Part shown: positions 25,043 to 33,994 of the stretch, one piece after another
How positions within the stretch are numbered: the stretch's first letter is position 1
Layout of the letters: each line of letters opens with the position of its first letter
DNA from: an uncultured Lachnospiraceae bacterium
Lineage (GTDB): Bacteria; Bacillota; Clostridia; Lachnospirales; Lachnospiraceae
Direction of reading: 5' to 3'
Assembly: GCA_910585635.1 (NCBI GenBank)
Contig: CAJUFE010000026.1
Coordinates: 1 to 55,834 of the forward strand
DNA: 55,834 nucleotides
Translations under genes and position numbers: made by a program
Notes under the pieces: generated by a model
Database searches by the model: none
Seen by the model: only the letters and a program-made list of their open reading frames with translations
Told to the model about the DNA's origin: nothing

Positions 25043-25639
25043 TCATCGCAGATGAGCCATATAGGCAGTCACTGCCGCTACACAGGCATCCATCCCGGCC
25101 TTTAAGCTATCTAAGCAGAGATGGTAGTTCTTCGGCTTACCCCATTCATTGCCGGTATAATACTGGTAATAGTCCTTACGCTTCTGGTCCACCTCCCGGA
25201 CCTTCTGCTCTACCTGCTTTGCGTTCTCCTCTGAGAGCCCGTCCAGCTCCAAGAGTCTCTGGACCCGCTTCTTTAAACTGGCATAAAAGTACAAGTTCAG
25301 ACACTGCTCATCCTTTAGCACCATATCCGCGCAGCGCCCCACGATCACACAGGGACCGTGCTGGGCCAGCCGGTGGATCACCCTGGACTGGGCCATGAAG
25401 ATCTGGTCGGACATGGGTACCTCATAGGTATAGGTCAGGATGTCATGTACCGTCTCATGCTTATCCATGAAGGCCTGATCGTACATCTCAAAGATATGCT
25501 CTTCGATATCGATATCATCAGCCGCCATCTTGATCAGTTCCTTATCATAAAAGGGGATCCCCAGTTTTCCTGCCAGCATCTGACCGATCTGCCGTCCTCC
25601 GCTCCCAAATTCTCTGCTGATAGTGATGATCTTCGTCAT
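25043..25639 (-). CDS. Cytidylate kinase-like family protein
   Basis: A 198-residue P-loop protein of the cytidylate-kinase-like group (AAA_26 type), distinct from true Cmk. The N-terminus TKIITISREFGSGGRQIGQMLA holds a P-loop of the form G-S-G-G-R. GIPFYDKELIKMAA follows, then a lid and the helical C-terminal half (VEQKVREVDQKRKDYYQYYTG). Members are common in Firmicutes and their substrates are generally unassigned. Overlap with no neighbour; a GNAT gene follows on the same strand. I would not assign a nucleotide substrate. Confidence 0.87.
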   Translation of the reverse strand: MTKIITISREFGSGGRQIGQMLAGKLGIPFYDKELIKMAADDIDIEEHIFEMYDQAFMDKHETVHDILTYTYEVPMSDQIFMAQSRVIHRLAQHGPCVIVGRCADMVLKDEQCLNLYFYASLKKRVQRLLELDGLSEENAKQVEQKVREVDQKRKDYYQYYTGNEWGKPKNYHLCLDSLKAGMDACVAAVTAYMAHLR

Positions 25640-25779
25640 AAAAGTACCCTCCCAACTCTAGCTTTTCTGCCGTGATCCATCCAGACCATAGAGATCTTGA
25701 TATAGCTCCATTATAGCGCATAGGAGGGTATTCGGCAATCATTAACCGGGAATTTCCACTGGGATTTTATTACTCTGGC

Positions 25780-25810
25780 GTAACAGTTCAGACAACGTCC
25801 GAACTGTTAC
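25780..25810. other. Hairpin next to repeat copy C
   Basis: GTAACAGTTC (25780-25789) and GAACTGTTAC (25801-25810) are perfect complements, and GAC/GTC extends the stem around an AAC loop after one mismatch. It lies beyond the repeat copy C in the 3' region of the kinase gene and lacks a T-run. The whole gap between the cytidylate-kinase-like and kinase genes holds only this and copy C. Confidence 0.6.
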
Positions 25811-25819
25811 ACTCTGGCC

Positions 25820-25872
25820 GCTTTTCCCAGATAAGCCAGAAGGTCCGCGGCGGGAGGGGGATGAAAAGTAAC
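25820..25872. repeat. Small inverted-repeat element, copy C (about 53 bp)
   Basis: Reads CTTTTCCCAGATAAGCCAG, then AAGGTCCGCGGCGGGAGG, then GATGAAAAGTAAC. The core matches copy D base for base at most positions. Its GTAAC end is 1 base from the stop codon of the histidine kinase gene on the minus strand. Confidence 0.75.
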
Positions 25873-25873
25873 A

Positions 25874-27718
25874 TCACGCTGTCTTAAAGAGATGGAGATA
25901 AACGGAGGAATAGAACACTCCGTCCCGATCCTCAAAACAGTGGTCACCCCCATACTTTTTGGCTACGGACCCCACAGAGAGGAGGCCTGTCCCGCCCCCT
26001 GGTTTCAAAGAGCAGTAGGTACCCTCCGGTGTTTTGGACACGGAAGAAAAGCTATTGTCCATGGTGATGGTGAGGACGCCATGATGCATGCGGCTCTTTA
26101 AGGTGAGGAAGGGCTTTTTGGCTGTGCGGCAGGCCTCGATGCCATTTTCCAGCAGGTTCCCGATGATGACACAAAGATCGCTGGCCGGTACCTGGCCCGT
26201 GTCGGACGGGATCTCCAGCTGGAGGACGATCGGGATCTGGGCTTCCCGGGCCACGGTCTGGTAATAGAAGGCCAGCGCATTTACCGCCTCATTTTCGCAC
26301 AGGTTGCCCAGATCTCCCTCCGGGATCTTAGCGGACACTTCATCCAGATAGGCCATGAGCTTTTCCTTCTTGGCATCCTTGCTGGCCGCCCACCGGCGGA
26401 TCGCTGCCAGATGATGCTTTAAGTCATGGCGCTGTCTCTGCAGAGCGGCAGAGGTTTCAGACAGCAGCTGATACCGGTCCTTCTGCGCTTCGATCTGCTT
26501 CTCCATGAGGGATACTTCGAAGGCCAGCTGACGGTTTTCCAGCTTCAGCGTGAGCATATCCCAGATAAGATCACCACAGAGGATGGACGCCATGATCAGG
26601 GCGGTCACCACGCCGATCTGAAAGAAGAAGGATTTCTGCACATCCCAGTCGAACAGATAGTAGTTGGCTACCTCCAGCAGTGAAAAGAGTGCGATGACCG
26701 CCACCGGCAGGAGAAAGCGCCGGGCCATCCGGCTGCGACAGCACACGACCTCCCGCAGGATACAAAAGCCGCACAGGCAGAGAGCCAGAGGGTCTAAGAT
26801 ATGGAACAGGTACATGGTCTTTGACAGGGAGGCGATCCCCGCCAGCTGGGCGACGGCGGCCAGGCAGGCTGACACCTCCAGGACCAGGCACTGGACCGTC
26901 AGGAGCCGTCTCTGCTGATCGCCCAGCAGGAGCAGACAGAACTTGGTCAGCGGGATCGCCATGGTAAAAAGACCGCCAAATGCCATGATATACAGGACCC
27001 CTGCGTTCTGGACCAAAAGCCCGGTAAGGTTGCATTCCCCCGTGACCCAGATCCCGGTACACAGGGAGAAGAGCCCCAGCCAGAACAGGGCGGTCCCGGC
27101 TTTTTCAAACCGGGTGATGGCAAAGGCCATGAGCCACAGCAGGACGCCTAAGACCATCAGGACGCCGGCCACTGCCAGGGAAAAGCCCATGGTGGACACA
27201 AGATGCTTGATGATCGCTCCCGGACTGCCGATGAGCACAGGATGGAGCATCAGATGGTCTCTCTGAGAGGGGGAGTGGTATATAAAGGTCAGGGTCACAG
27301 TCCTGTCGCTGTCCGGCAGACGGAGCAGGGCCACCTTGGTAGGCGGATCTAACAGAAAGGCCGGATAGCTCCCATCCTGTCCGTACCGGAAGAGCAGATC
27401 CCCGTCCACATAGACCGACAGCGGGGCGTACACGGTCTTCAGATAGATATAGTCCCCTTTTTGCAGCTGTACCTGGGCCGTCAGGGTCACCAGGGTACGG
27501 CTGTCCGGAAGGGGGAGAGGAGCAGGAAGGGTAAGGAAGACTGGGGGAGACGGTCCGTCCACGTTACACTGCCACTGTGTGACGGTCTGTATGGGGGCCT
27601 TATCCTGCGCGCCGTCGGGGCCTCCCGCCCGCAGGGACAGGATAAAAAACAGGATGCCGGTCAAAAAGAGCATCCATATGGATAAATGGACAGCGGGAAA
27701 ACGGCTGGGTCTGTTCAT
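25874..27718 (-). CDS. Orphan membrane sensor histidine kinase, GHKL type
   Basis: A 614-residue membrane protein. After one N-terminal helix comes an extracytoplasmic beta-rich domain of about 150 residues (7TMR-DISM-like), then about seven membrane helices, then a coiled coil and a GHKL catalytic half. The phosphoacceptor motif is RHDLKHHLAAIRR near residue 430, and the ATP-binding motifs are IIGNLLENGIEACR and GGGTGLLSV. This is the layout of AgrC/LytS-like kinases. ATG at 27718 is chosen for the AAGGAGAGG ribosome site. No response regulator gene is adjacent, so its partner lies elsewhere. Confidence 0.87.
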   Translation of the reverse strand: MNRPSRFPAVHLSIWMLFLTGILFFILSLRAGGPDGAQDKAPIQTVTQWQCNVDGPSPPVFLTLPAPLPLPDSRTLVTLTAQVQLQKGDYIYLKTVYAPLSVYVDGDLLFRYGQDGSYPAFLLDPPTKVALLRLPDSDRTVTLTFIYHSPSQRDHLMLHPVLIGSPGAIIKHLVSTMGFSLAVAGVLMVLGVLLWLMAFAITRFEKAGTALFWLGLFSLCTGIWVTGECNLTGLLVQNAGVLYIMAFGGLFTMAIPLTKFCLLLLGDQQRRLLTVQCLVLEVSACLAAVAQLAGIASLSKTMYLFHILDPLALCLCGFCILREVVCCRSRMARRFLLPVAVIALFSLLEVANYYLFDWDVQKSFFFQIGVVTALIMASILCGDLIWDMLTLKLENRQLAFEVSLMEKQIEAQKDRYQLLSETSAALQRQRHDLKHHLAAIRRWAASKDAKKEKLMAYLDEVSAKIPEGDLGNLCENEAVNALAFYYQTVAREAQIPIVLQLEIPSDTGQVPASDLCVIIGNLLENGIEACRTAKKPFLTLKSRMHHGVLTITMDNSFSSVSKTPEGTYCSLKPGGGTGLLSVGSVAKKYGGDHCFEDRDGVFYSSVYLHLFKTA

Positions 27719-27848
27719 GGTCCTCTCCTTATAAAAGAGCATATAACGATACATATCGCGATAAAGGGCAGATAGATTATAGCAAAAAGGGGGGATTTAT
27801 GTCAATGTAGCCATCTGTCCTGATACCGCTCAGCATCACTACATCGCC

Positions 27849-27877
27849 TTGACTTTAACGATCAAAAGTGGTAAAGT
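27849..27877 (+). promoter_or_regulatory. Promoter of the aryl/acyl-acid operon
   Basis: TTGACT (27849-27854), 17 bases, TAAAGT (27872-27877), 39 bases before the first start codon. No strong terminator or further promoter is evident until after the VOC gene, so this may drive about 9 kb. Confidence 0.7.
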
Positions 27878-27915
27878 AGCAGGAGCATCTCTTTATAACA
27901 GGAAGGAGTCGGTTT

Positions 27916-28314
27916 ATGTCAACTTTAGAGAAGGTCCGCGCTCGTTTTCAGAAGGATCATTTTGCAACGGACGCCACCGGGATCGTCATCGAGCTTGCAG
28001 AGCCAGGGAAGGCGGTGTGCTCCCTGACCTTGGAGGAACGGCATATGAACATGGATAACGTTCCTATGGGAGGGGCTGTTTTTACATTGGCAGATTTTAC
28101 CTGCGCCATCGCTGCCAATGGGTGTTCAGAGAGGCGGATCGTCACCCAGAATGCCTCGATCACCTTTCTCTCCCCGGCAAAGGGAGGGCGGCTGATCGGG
28201 GAAGCCTCATGCCTGCGGGAGGGGCGTACCACTTCTCTCTATGAAGTGGATATAAGAGATGAGCTGGGGACCTATGTGGCCCACGCCACGGTAAATGGAT
28301 ATGCCGTCCGATAG
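27916..28314 (+). CDS. PaaI-type hotdog-fold thioesterase
   Basis: A 132-residue cytosolic acyl-CoA thioesterase of the 4HBT/PaaI family. The hotdog signature is HMNMDNVPMGGAVFTLADFT (residues 37-56), where the Asn and the Asp of TLADF line the catalytic site, followed by the long helix and the ITFLSPAKGGRLIGEA strand. It opens an operon of CoA ligases and IorAB, where such enzymes recycle CoA from arylacetyl- or hydroxylated acyl-CoA side products. AAGGAG lies 8 bases before the ATG. Confidence 0.9.
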   Translation: MSTLEKVRARFQKDHFATDATGIVIELAEPGKAVCSLTLEERHMNMDNVPMGGAVFTLADFTCAIAANGCSERRIVTQNASITFLSPAKGGRLIGEASCLREGRTTSLYEVDIRDELGTYVAHATVNGYAVR

Positions 28315-28374
28315 ACTTTATCAGACCGATCCAAAGATCGTATATGCAGATGAGAAAAAGGAGGGACTTGTAAC

Positions 28375-30012
28375 ATGGTGATCACGGATCTTTTAGAGCG
28401 GAACGCCCGTCTTTACGGTCCAGAGACCGCGCTGGTGGAGCTGAACCCTTCCCAGGAACGGGACAGCGCGGTGACCTGGAGGGAAGCCAGCCTGATCGAG
28501 AGCGCGGCCAACGGCGCGCCTTACCGCAGGGAGCTGAGCTGGGCCGATGTGGACCGGCGTGCCAACCGCTTTGCTAACCTGCTCTTAAGCCGCGGCCTGG
28601 AGCGGGAGAAAAAGGTGGGCATCCTGATGATGAACTGCCTGGAATGGCTGCCGGTCTATTTCGGGATCTTAAAGGCGGGGGGCGTAGCCGTTCCCTTGAA
28701 CTTCCGCTATTCCGCGGAGGAGATCAAGTATTGTGTGGAGCTGGCGGATGTGGAGGTGCTCGTCTTCGGGCCGGAGTTCATCAGCCGTATGGATACCATA
28801 GCAGAAGATCTGACCGGCGTGCGGATGATGTTCTTCCCGGGGCCGGGAGGGCCGTCCTATACAGAGGATTTCTTAAAGCTCATGGGCTTCTGCTCGGCCA
28901 GCGCGCCGCCCATCGCCTTAGAGGAGACGGACCGGGCGGCGATCTACTTCTCCTCTGGCACCACCGGCTTTCCTAAGGCGATCCTCCATGACCATCGGGC
29001 CTTGCGCTCCTCCTGCGAGACGGAGCAGAAACACCATGGGCAGACCAGGGAGGACGTGTTCCTGTGCATCCCACCGCTGTACCACACCGGCGCGAAGATG
29101 CACTGGTTCGGTTCGCTGCTCTCAGGCAGCAAGGCCGTCCTCCTCAGAGGGGTGAAGCCGGAGTGGATCCTCCGGGCGATCACAGAGGAGAAGTGTACCA
29201 TCGTATGGCTCTTGGTACCCTGGGCGCAAGACCTTCTGGATGCGATCGAGTCCGGAAAGGTGGAGATGGAGCATTACCTGCTGGAGCAGTGGCGCCTGAT
29301 GCATATCGGGGCACAGCCTGTCCCGCCCAGTCTGATCCAGCGCTGGAAGAAGCATTTTCCGCATCATCAGTATGATACCAATTATGGCCTGAGCGAATCT
29401 ATAGGGCCAGGCTGCGTCCATCTGGGAGTGGAAAATATCCATAAGGTAGGGGCCATCGGAAAGCCGGGCTACCACTGGGAGGCGAAGATCGTGGATGAGC
29501 AGGGCCAGGAGACGGCGAAAGGCCAGGTGGGCGAGCTGATCGTCCATGGCCCGGGCGTCATGCTCTGCTATTATAAGGATCCAAAGGCCACGGCGGAGGT
29601 CTTAAAGGACGGGTGGCTCTATACCGGGGATATGGCCCGCATGGACGAGGATGGGTTCATCTATCTGGTGGACCGGAAGAAGGATGTGATCATCTCCGGA
29701 GGCGAGAACTTATATCCGGTGCAGATCGAGGATTTCCTCCGCCAGAACGATAAGATCAAGGACGTGGCGGTGATCGGTCTGCCGGACGCCCGTCTCGGGG
29801 AGATCGCGGCGGCGATCATCGAGTGCAAGGAGGGGGTCAGCTGTACAGAGGAGGAGATCATGGCCTTCTGCCAGGAGCTTCCCCGGTATAAACGGCCCAA
29901 GAGGATCATCTTTGAACCGGTGCCGCGCAACCCCACCGGGAAGATCGAGAAGCCGCTTTTGCGTGAGCGGTACTGCCATGGCAGTCTGGTGGAAGCCCAG
30001 ATCAAAAATTAG
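28375..30012 (+). CDS. AMP-binding acyl-CoA synthetase
   Basis: A 545-residue ANL-superfamily ligase that activates a carboxylic acid to acyl-AMP and then acyl-CoA. Signature motifs: P-loop YFSSGTTGFPKA, the DTNYGLSESIGPG motif, the hinge LYTGDMARMDEDGFIYLVDRKKD, and the C-terminal catalytic Lys in NPTGKIEKP. The N-terminal part is long-chain/medium-chain-like. It sits between a thioesterase and a sodium symporter, so it probably activates the imported acid. Substrate cannot be named; an aryl or medium-chain acid is plausible from the context. AAGGAGGG precedes the ATG. Confidence 0.92.
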   Translation: MVITDLLERNARLYGPETALVELNPSQERDSAVTWREASLIESAANGAPYRRELSWADVDRRANRFANLLLSRGLEREKKVGILMMNCLEWLPVYFGILKAGGVAVPLNFRYSAEEIKYCVELADVEVLVFGPEFISRMDTIAEDLTGVRMMFFPGPGGPSYTEDFLKLMGFCSASAPPIALEETDRAAIYFSSGTTGFPKAILHDHRALRSSCETEQKHHGQTREDVFLCIPPLYHTGAKMHWFGSLLSGSKAVLLRGVKPEWILRAITEEKCTIVWLLVPWAQDLLDAIESGKVEMEHYLLEQWRLMHIGAQPVPPSLIQRWKKHFPHHQYDTNYGLSESIGPGCVHLGVENIHKVGAIGKPGYHWEAKIVDEQGQETAKGQVGELIVHGPGVMLCYYKDPKATAEVLKDGWLYTGDMARMDEDGFIYLVDRKKDVIISGGENLYPVQIEDFLRQNDKIKDVAVIGLPDARLGEIAAAIIECKEGVSCTEEEIMAFCQELPRYKRPKRIIFEPVPRNPTGKIEKPLLRERYCHGSLVEAQIKN

Positions 30013-30024
30013 GAGGATAAGGAA

Positions 30025-31575
30025 ATGGACCTTTTTATCAAGCTTTTCCTGCTCATCGTCTTCTTTGGCGTGATGATCGGGATCGGATTCTATTGCCGCC
30101 GGCATGCTACGGATGTCAACGGTTTTGTACTGGGGGGCAGGAGCGTGGGTCCCTGGCTGACGGCCTTTGCCTATGGGACCAGCTATTTCTCGGCGGTGGT
30201 CTTCGTGGGATATGCAGGGCAGTTCGGCTGGAAATATGGGATCGCCGCCACCTGGGCAGGCCTGGGGAATGCCTTTATCGGCTCCCTCTTAGCCTGGGCG
30301 GTGCTGGGACGCCGTACCCGGATCATGACGCAGCATCTGGACAGCGCCACTATGCCGGAATTTTTCGGCCAGCGCTTTGAGAGTAAGCCTTTAAAGCTGG
30401 CGGCCTCGGTGATCATCTTTATCTTCCTGATCCCCTACACGGCCAGCCTCTACAATGGCCTCAGCCGTCTCTTCGGCATGGCCTTTGATATCGACTACAG
30501 CGTGTGCGTGGTGGCCATGGCGGTGCTTACCGGCATCTACGTGATCGCCGGCGGCTATATGGCCACCGCCATCAATGATTTTATCCAGGGGATCATCATG
30601 ATCTTCGGTATCATCGCCGTGATCGTGGCCGTGCTGAACAGCCAGGGAGGCTTTCTGGCCGCGCTCAACGCCCTGTCCCAGGTGAGCGATGAGACCGTCT
30701 CCAGCGCGCCCGGCGTGTTCAACTCCTTCTTCGGGCCAGATCCCGCTAACCTTTTAGGGGTGGTGATCCTCACCAGCCTTGGGACCTGGGGGCTGCCCCA
30801 GATGGTGCAGAAGTTCTATGCGATCAAAAACGAGGGGGCGATCAACAAGGGGATGATCATCTCCACGGTATTTGCCACCATCGTAGCCGGAGGCTGCTAT
30901 TTCCTGGGGGGCTTCGGCCGTCTCTTCAGCGACCGGATCGATATCGCGGCTAACGGCTATGATTCGGTGGTGCCCACCATGCTCTCGGGCCTCCCCCCGA
31001 TCCTGATCGCGGTGGTGGTGATCTTAGTGCTCTCCGCCTCCATGTCCACCCTCTCTTCTCTGGTGCTGGCATCAAGCTCCACCTTGACGTTAGACTTTAT
31101 CAAGGGTAATATGATAAAAGAGATGGATGAAAAGGAACAGGTGCGATGGATGCGGGGCCTTCTGGTGGTGTTCATCGCGGTCTCCGTGGTGCTGGCACTG
31201 ATCCAGTACCGTTCCAATGTCACCTTTATCGCACAGCTCATGGGTGTGAGCTGGGGCGCGCTGGCTGGCGCGTTCCTGGCGCCCTTCCTCTATGGCCTAT
31301 ATTGGAAGCGCACCACCAAGGCGGCCTGCTGGGTCAGCTTCCTGTTCTCCACGATCGTGATGCTGGCCAATATCTTTGTCCGTTCCAGCTTCCCGGCCTA
31401 TCTGCAGTCCCCGATCAATGCCGGCGCCTTCTGTATGCTGGCGGGGCTGGCGATCGTGCCGGTGGTGAGCATGGTGACAAAGGCGCCGGAGCAGAAAGCC
31501 CTGGAGTCGATCTTCTCCTGCTATGACAGGAAGGTGACCGTCTCTGTGACCGATTCCATCGGAGAGAAGGAATGA
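30025..31575 (+). CDS. Sodium:solute symporter (SSS family)
   Basis: A 516-residue membrane protein with about 13 helices, using the sodium gradient to import an organic solute. Family hallmarks include FVLGGRSVGPWLTAFAYGTSYFSAVVFVGYAG at the N-terminus, and AALAGGYMA-like GGYMATAINDFIQG, and the core ASMSTLSSLVLASSSTLTLDF with the Na2-site serines. It starts 12 bases after the CoA ligase stop codon, indicating translational coupling, so the imported solute is likely the ligase substrate, a monocarboxylic acid. Confidence 0.93.
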   Translation: MDLFIKLFLLIVFFGVMIGIGFYCRRHATDVNGFVLGGRSVGPWLTAFAYGTSYFSAVVFVGYAGQFGWKYGIAATWAGLGNAFIGSLLAWAVLGRRTRIMTQHLDSATMPEFFGQRFESKPLKLAASVIIFIFLIPYTASLYNGLSRLFGMAFDIDYSVCVVAMAVLTGIYVIAGGYMATAINDFIQGIIMIFGIIAVIVAVLNSQGGFLAALNALSQVSDETVSSAPGVFNSFFGPDPANLLGVVILTSLGTWGLPQMVQKFYAIKNEGAINKGMIISTVFATIVAGGCYFLGGFGRLFSDRIDIAANGYDSVVPTMLSGLPPILIAVVVILVLSASMSTLSSLVLASSSTLTLDFIKGNMIKEMDEKEQVRWMRGLLVVFIAVSVVLALIQYRSNVTFIAQLMGVSWGALAGAFLAPFLYGLYWKRTTKAACWVSFLFSTIVMLANIFVRSSFPAYLQSPINAGAFCMLAGLAIVPVVSMVTKAPEQKALESIFSCYDRKVTVSVTDSIGEKE

Positions 31576-31591
31576 AGGAGGTAAAGTACAT

Positions 31592-33319
31592 ATGAAGACA
31601 TTGATGCTCGGTAACGAGGCGGTGGCCAGAGGTCTCTATGAGGCAGGCTGCTGCTTTGTATCCAGCTACCCCGGGACACCCAGCACGGAGATCACGGAGT
31701 GTGCGGCCCGATACGAAGAGCTGTACGCAGAGTGGGCGCCTAATGAGAAGGTGGCCATTGAGGCTGCCCTGGGCGCTTCCCTGGCAGGTGAACGGAGCTT
31801 CTGCGCCATGAAGCACGTGGGCCTTAATGTGGCGGCCGATCCGCTGTTCACCATTTCCTATACCGGCGTGAACGCCGGGCTGCTGATCGGGGTGGCCGAT
31901 GACGCCGGCATGCACAGCTCCCAGAACGAGCAGGACTCCCGCCACTATGCCCGGGCGGCGAAGCTCCCTATGCTGGAGCCCTCGGACTCCGCAGAGGCCC
32001 TGGCCTTCACGAAGCTGGGCTACGAGCTTTCCGAGAAGTTCGACACGGCGGTCCTGATCAAGATGTGTACCCGCGTCAGCCATTCCCAGAGTGTGGTGGA
32101 GACGGGGGAGCGCATGGTCCCGGAGCAGAAAGGCTATGTGAAGGATCCCGGTAAATACATCATGATGCCGGCCAATGCCAAGAAGCGCCATCCGGTGGTG
32201 GAAGAGCGCACCAGAGCGCTGGCGGCCTGGGCGGAGACGGCTGCGATCAACCGGACCGAACCGGGACAGGATCGGTCTTTAGGGATCGTCACCTCCTCCA
32301 CCTGCTATCAGTATGTGAAGGAAGCCTTTGGCGATACCTATCCTGTGCTGAAGCTGGGCATGATCTGGCCCATGCCAAAGGAGAAGATCAAGGACTTTGC
32401 CGCCTCCGTCCAGAGGCTGGTGGTGGTGGAGGAGCTGGACGGCTTCATCGAGGCCCACATAAAGAGTCTGGGGCTTGCGGTATCGGGAAAAGAGCTGTTC
32501 TCCCAGATCGGTGAGCTGAGCCAGAACCTGGTAAAGGAGGGGCTGGGAGGGGCGGTACAGGCCGGACCTTCCCTTAAGGAGCAGGTCCCAGCCAGACCGC
32601 CGGTGATGTGCGCAGGCTGTCCCCACCGCAGCCTGTACTATGTCTTAAAGAAGCTAAAGCTCACGGTGCTGGGCGATATCGGGTGCTATACCTTAGGCGC
32701 TGTAGCGCCTCTGAACGCCGTTGACACCACGATCTGCATGGGAGCTTCTGTCTCCGGCCTCCACGGCTTCGTCAAGGCGGGGGATGAGGGGACGGCAGGG
32801 CGGACAGTGGCGGTCATCGGGGATTCCACCTTTATCCATTCCGGTGTCACCGGACTGATCAACATCGCCTACAACGGCTCCGACGCCACGGTGATCATCC
32901 TGGATAATTCCATCACAGGCATGACAGGACATCAGCAGAACCCCACTACGGGCTATAACCTGAAGGGGGATCCCTGCACCAAGATCGACTTAGAGAGCCT
33001 GTGCCGCGCGGTGGGGATCCGGCGTGTGCGGGTGGTGGATCCCTATGATATGGAGGCCTGCCAGGCCGCGGTCAAGGAAGAGCTTTCGGTGAAAGAGCCT
33101 TCGGTCATCATCTCCCGCCGTCCCTGCGCATTGCTGAAATATGTCAAACATCCGGGACCCATAAGCTGTGATCAGGAGAAATGTAAGGGCTGCAAGGCCT
33201 GTATGGCCATCGGCTGCCCGGCGATCAGCATGGCAGGAGGCAGAGCGAGGATCGATGACACACTCTGCGTGGGCTGCGGGGTCTGTCAGCAGCTCTGTAA
33301 GTTTGGCGCGCTGGGGTGA
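31592..33319 (+). CDS. iorA: Indolepyruvate ferredoxin oxidoreductase, alpha subunit
   Basis: A 575-residue TPP-dependent enzyme that oxidatively decarboxylates aryl pyruvates to aryl-acetyl-CoA with reduction of ferredoxin, or works in reverse. The N-terminal pyrimidine-binding domain starts MLGNEAVARGLYEAG and CSSYPGTPSTEI. The TPP motif is GDIGCYTLGAVAPL and IGDSTFIHSG with NS in ILDNSITGMTG. The C-terminus has two [4Fe-4S] motifs, CKGCKACMAIGCP and CVGCGVCQQLC. It is followed by iorB. All iron-sulphur ligands are present. Confidence 0.95.
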   Translation: MKTLMLGNEAVARGLYEAGCCFVSSYPGTPSTEITECAARYEELYAEWAPNEKVAIEAALGASLAGERSFCAMKHVGLNVAADPLFTISYTGVNAGLLIGVADDAGMHSSQNEQDSRHYARAAKLPMLEPSDSAEALAFTKLGYELSEKFDTAVLIKMCTRVSHSQSVVETGERMVPEQKGYVKDPGKYIMMPANAKKRHPVVEERTRALAAWAETAAINRTEPGQDRSLGIVTSSTCYQYVKEAFGDTYPVLKLGMIWPMPKEKIKDFAASVQRLVVVEELDGFIEAHIKSLGLAVSGKELFSQIGELSQNLVKEGLGGAVQAGPSLKEQVPARPPVMCAGCPHRSLYYVLKKLKLTVLGDIGCYTLGAVAPLNAVDTTICMGASVSGLHGFVKAGDEGTAGRTVAVIGDSTFIHSGVTGLINIAYNGSDATVIILDNSITGMTGHQQNPTTGYNLKGDPCTKIDLESLCRAVGIRRVRVVDPYDMEACQAAVKEELSVKEPSVIISRRPCALLKYVKHPGPISCDQEKCKGCKACMAIGCPAISMAGGRARIDDTLCVGCGVCQQLCKFGALG

Positions 33320-33390
33320 CCCTTCGGGGATGATACGCCTATGAGTACATGCAGGACCAGGTACTAAACGACAGAGAATGGAGATGGAAT

Positions 33391-33963
33391 ATGGAAACGA
33401 AAAATATCATGATCGTAGGTGTGGGGGGGCAGGGGACCTTGCTGGCCAGCAAGCTTTTAGGCCGCCTGCTCCTGGGCAGAGGATATGACGTGAAGGTGAG
33501 CGAGGTCCACGGGATGAGCCAGCGGGGCGGGAGCGTGGTGACCTATGTCCGTTATGGGGACCGGGTCTGTTCCCCTGTGATCGATAAAGGACAGGCGGAC
33601 TGCATCCTTTCCTTTGAGCTTCTGGAAGCGGCCCGCTATACAGACTATCTGAAGCCGGGCGGCCGGATCATCGTGAACAGCCAGCAGATCGATCCCATGC
33701 CGGTGATCGTGGGGGCGGCGTCCTACCCGGAGGAGCTGGAAGAGAAGCTTAAAGGTCTGGGGATCGAAGTGGACGCGCTGGATGCCCTTACCCTGGCGGA
33801 GGAGGCGGGCAGCAGCAAGGCGGTGAACCTGGTGCTCATGGGCAGGCTGTCCAAGCATTTTGACTTTACCCAGGAGGAGTGGATGGAGGCGATCGAGCAG
33901 AGCGTCCCGCCCAAGTTCCTGGAGATGAACAAGAAGGCCTTTGCGCTGGGAAGAGATGCGTAA
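33391..33963 (+). CDS. iorB: Indolepyruvate ferredoxin oxidoreductase, beta subunit
   Basis: A 190-residue gamma-type (2-oxoacid:acceptor oxidoreductase) subunit that completes IorAB. The N-terminus IMIVGVGGQGTLLASKLLG is the family nucleotide/CoA-binding loop, followed by SEVHGMSQRGGSVVTYVRYG. The start is set at the ATG before ETKNIM because family homology begins there and GGAG lies 7 bases upstream; an in-frame ATG 14 codons earlier lacks a ribosome site. The two subunits are separated by about 70 bases. Confidence 0.92.
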   Translation: METKNIMIVGVGGQGTLLASKLLGRLLLGRGYDVKVSEVHGMSQRGGSVVTYVRYGDRVCSPVIDKGQADCILSFELLEAARYTDYLKPGGRIIVNSQQIDPMPVIVGAASYPEELEEKLKGLGIEVDALDALTLAEEAGSSKAVNLVLMGRLSKHFDFTQEEWMEAIEQSVPPKFLEMNKKAFALGRDA

Positions 33964-33994
33964 GAGGAGATCGATAAAGAAGAAGGAGGCGTTT

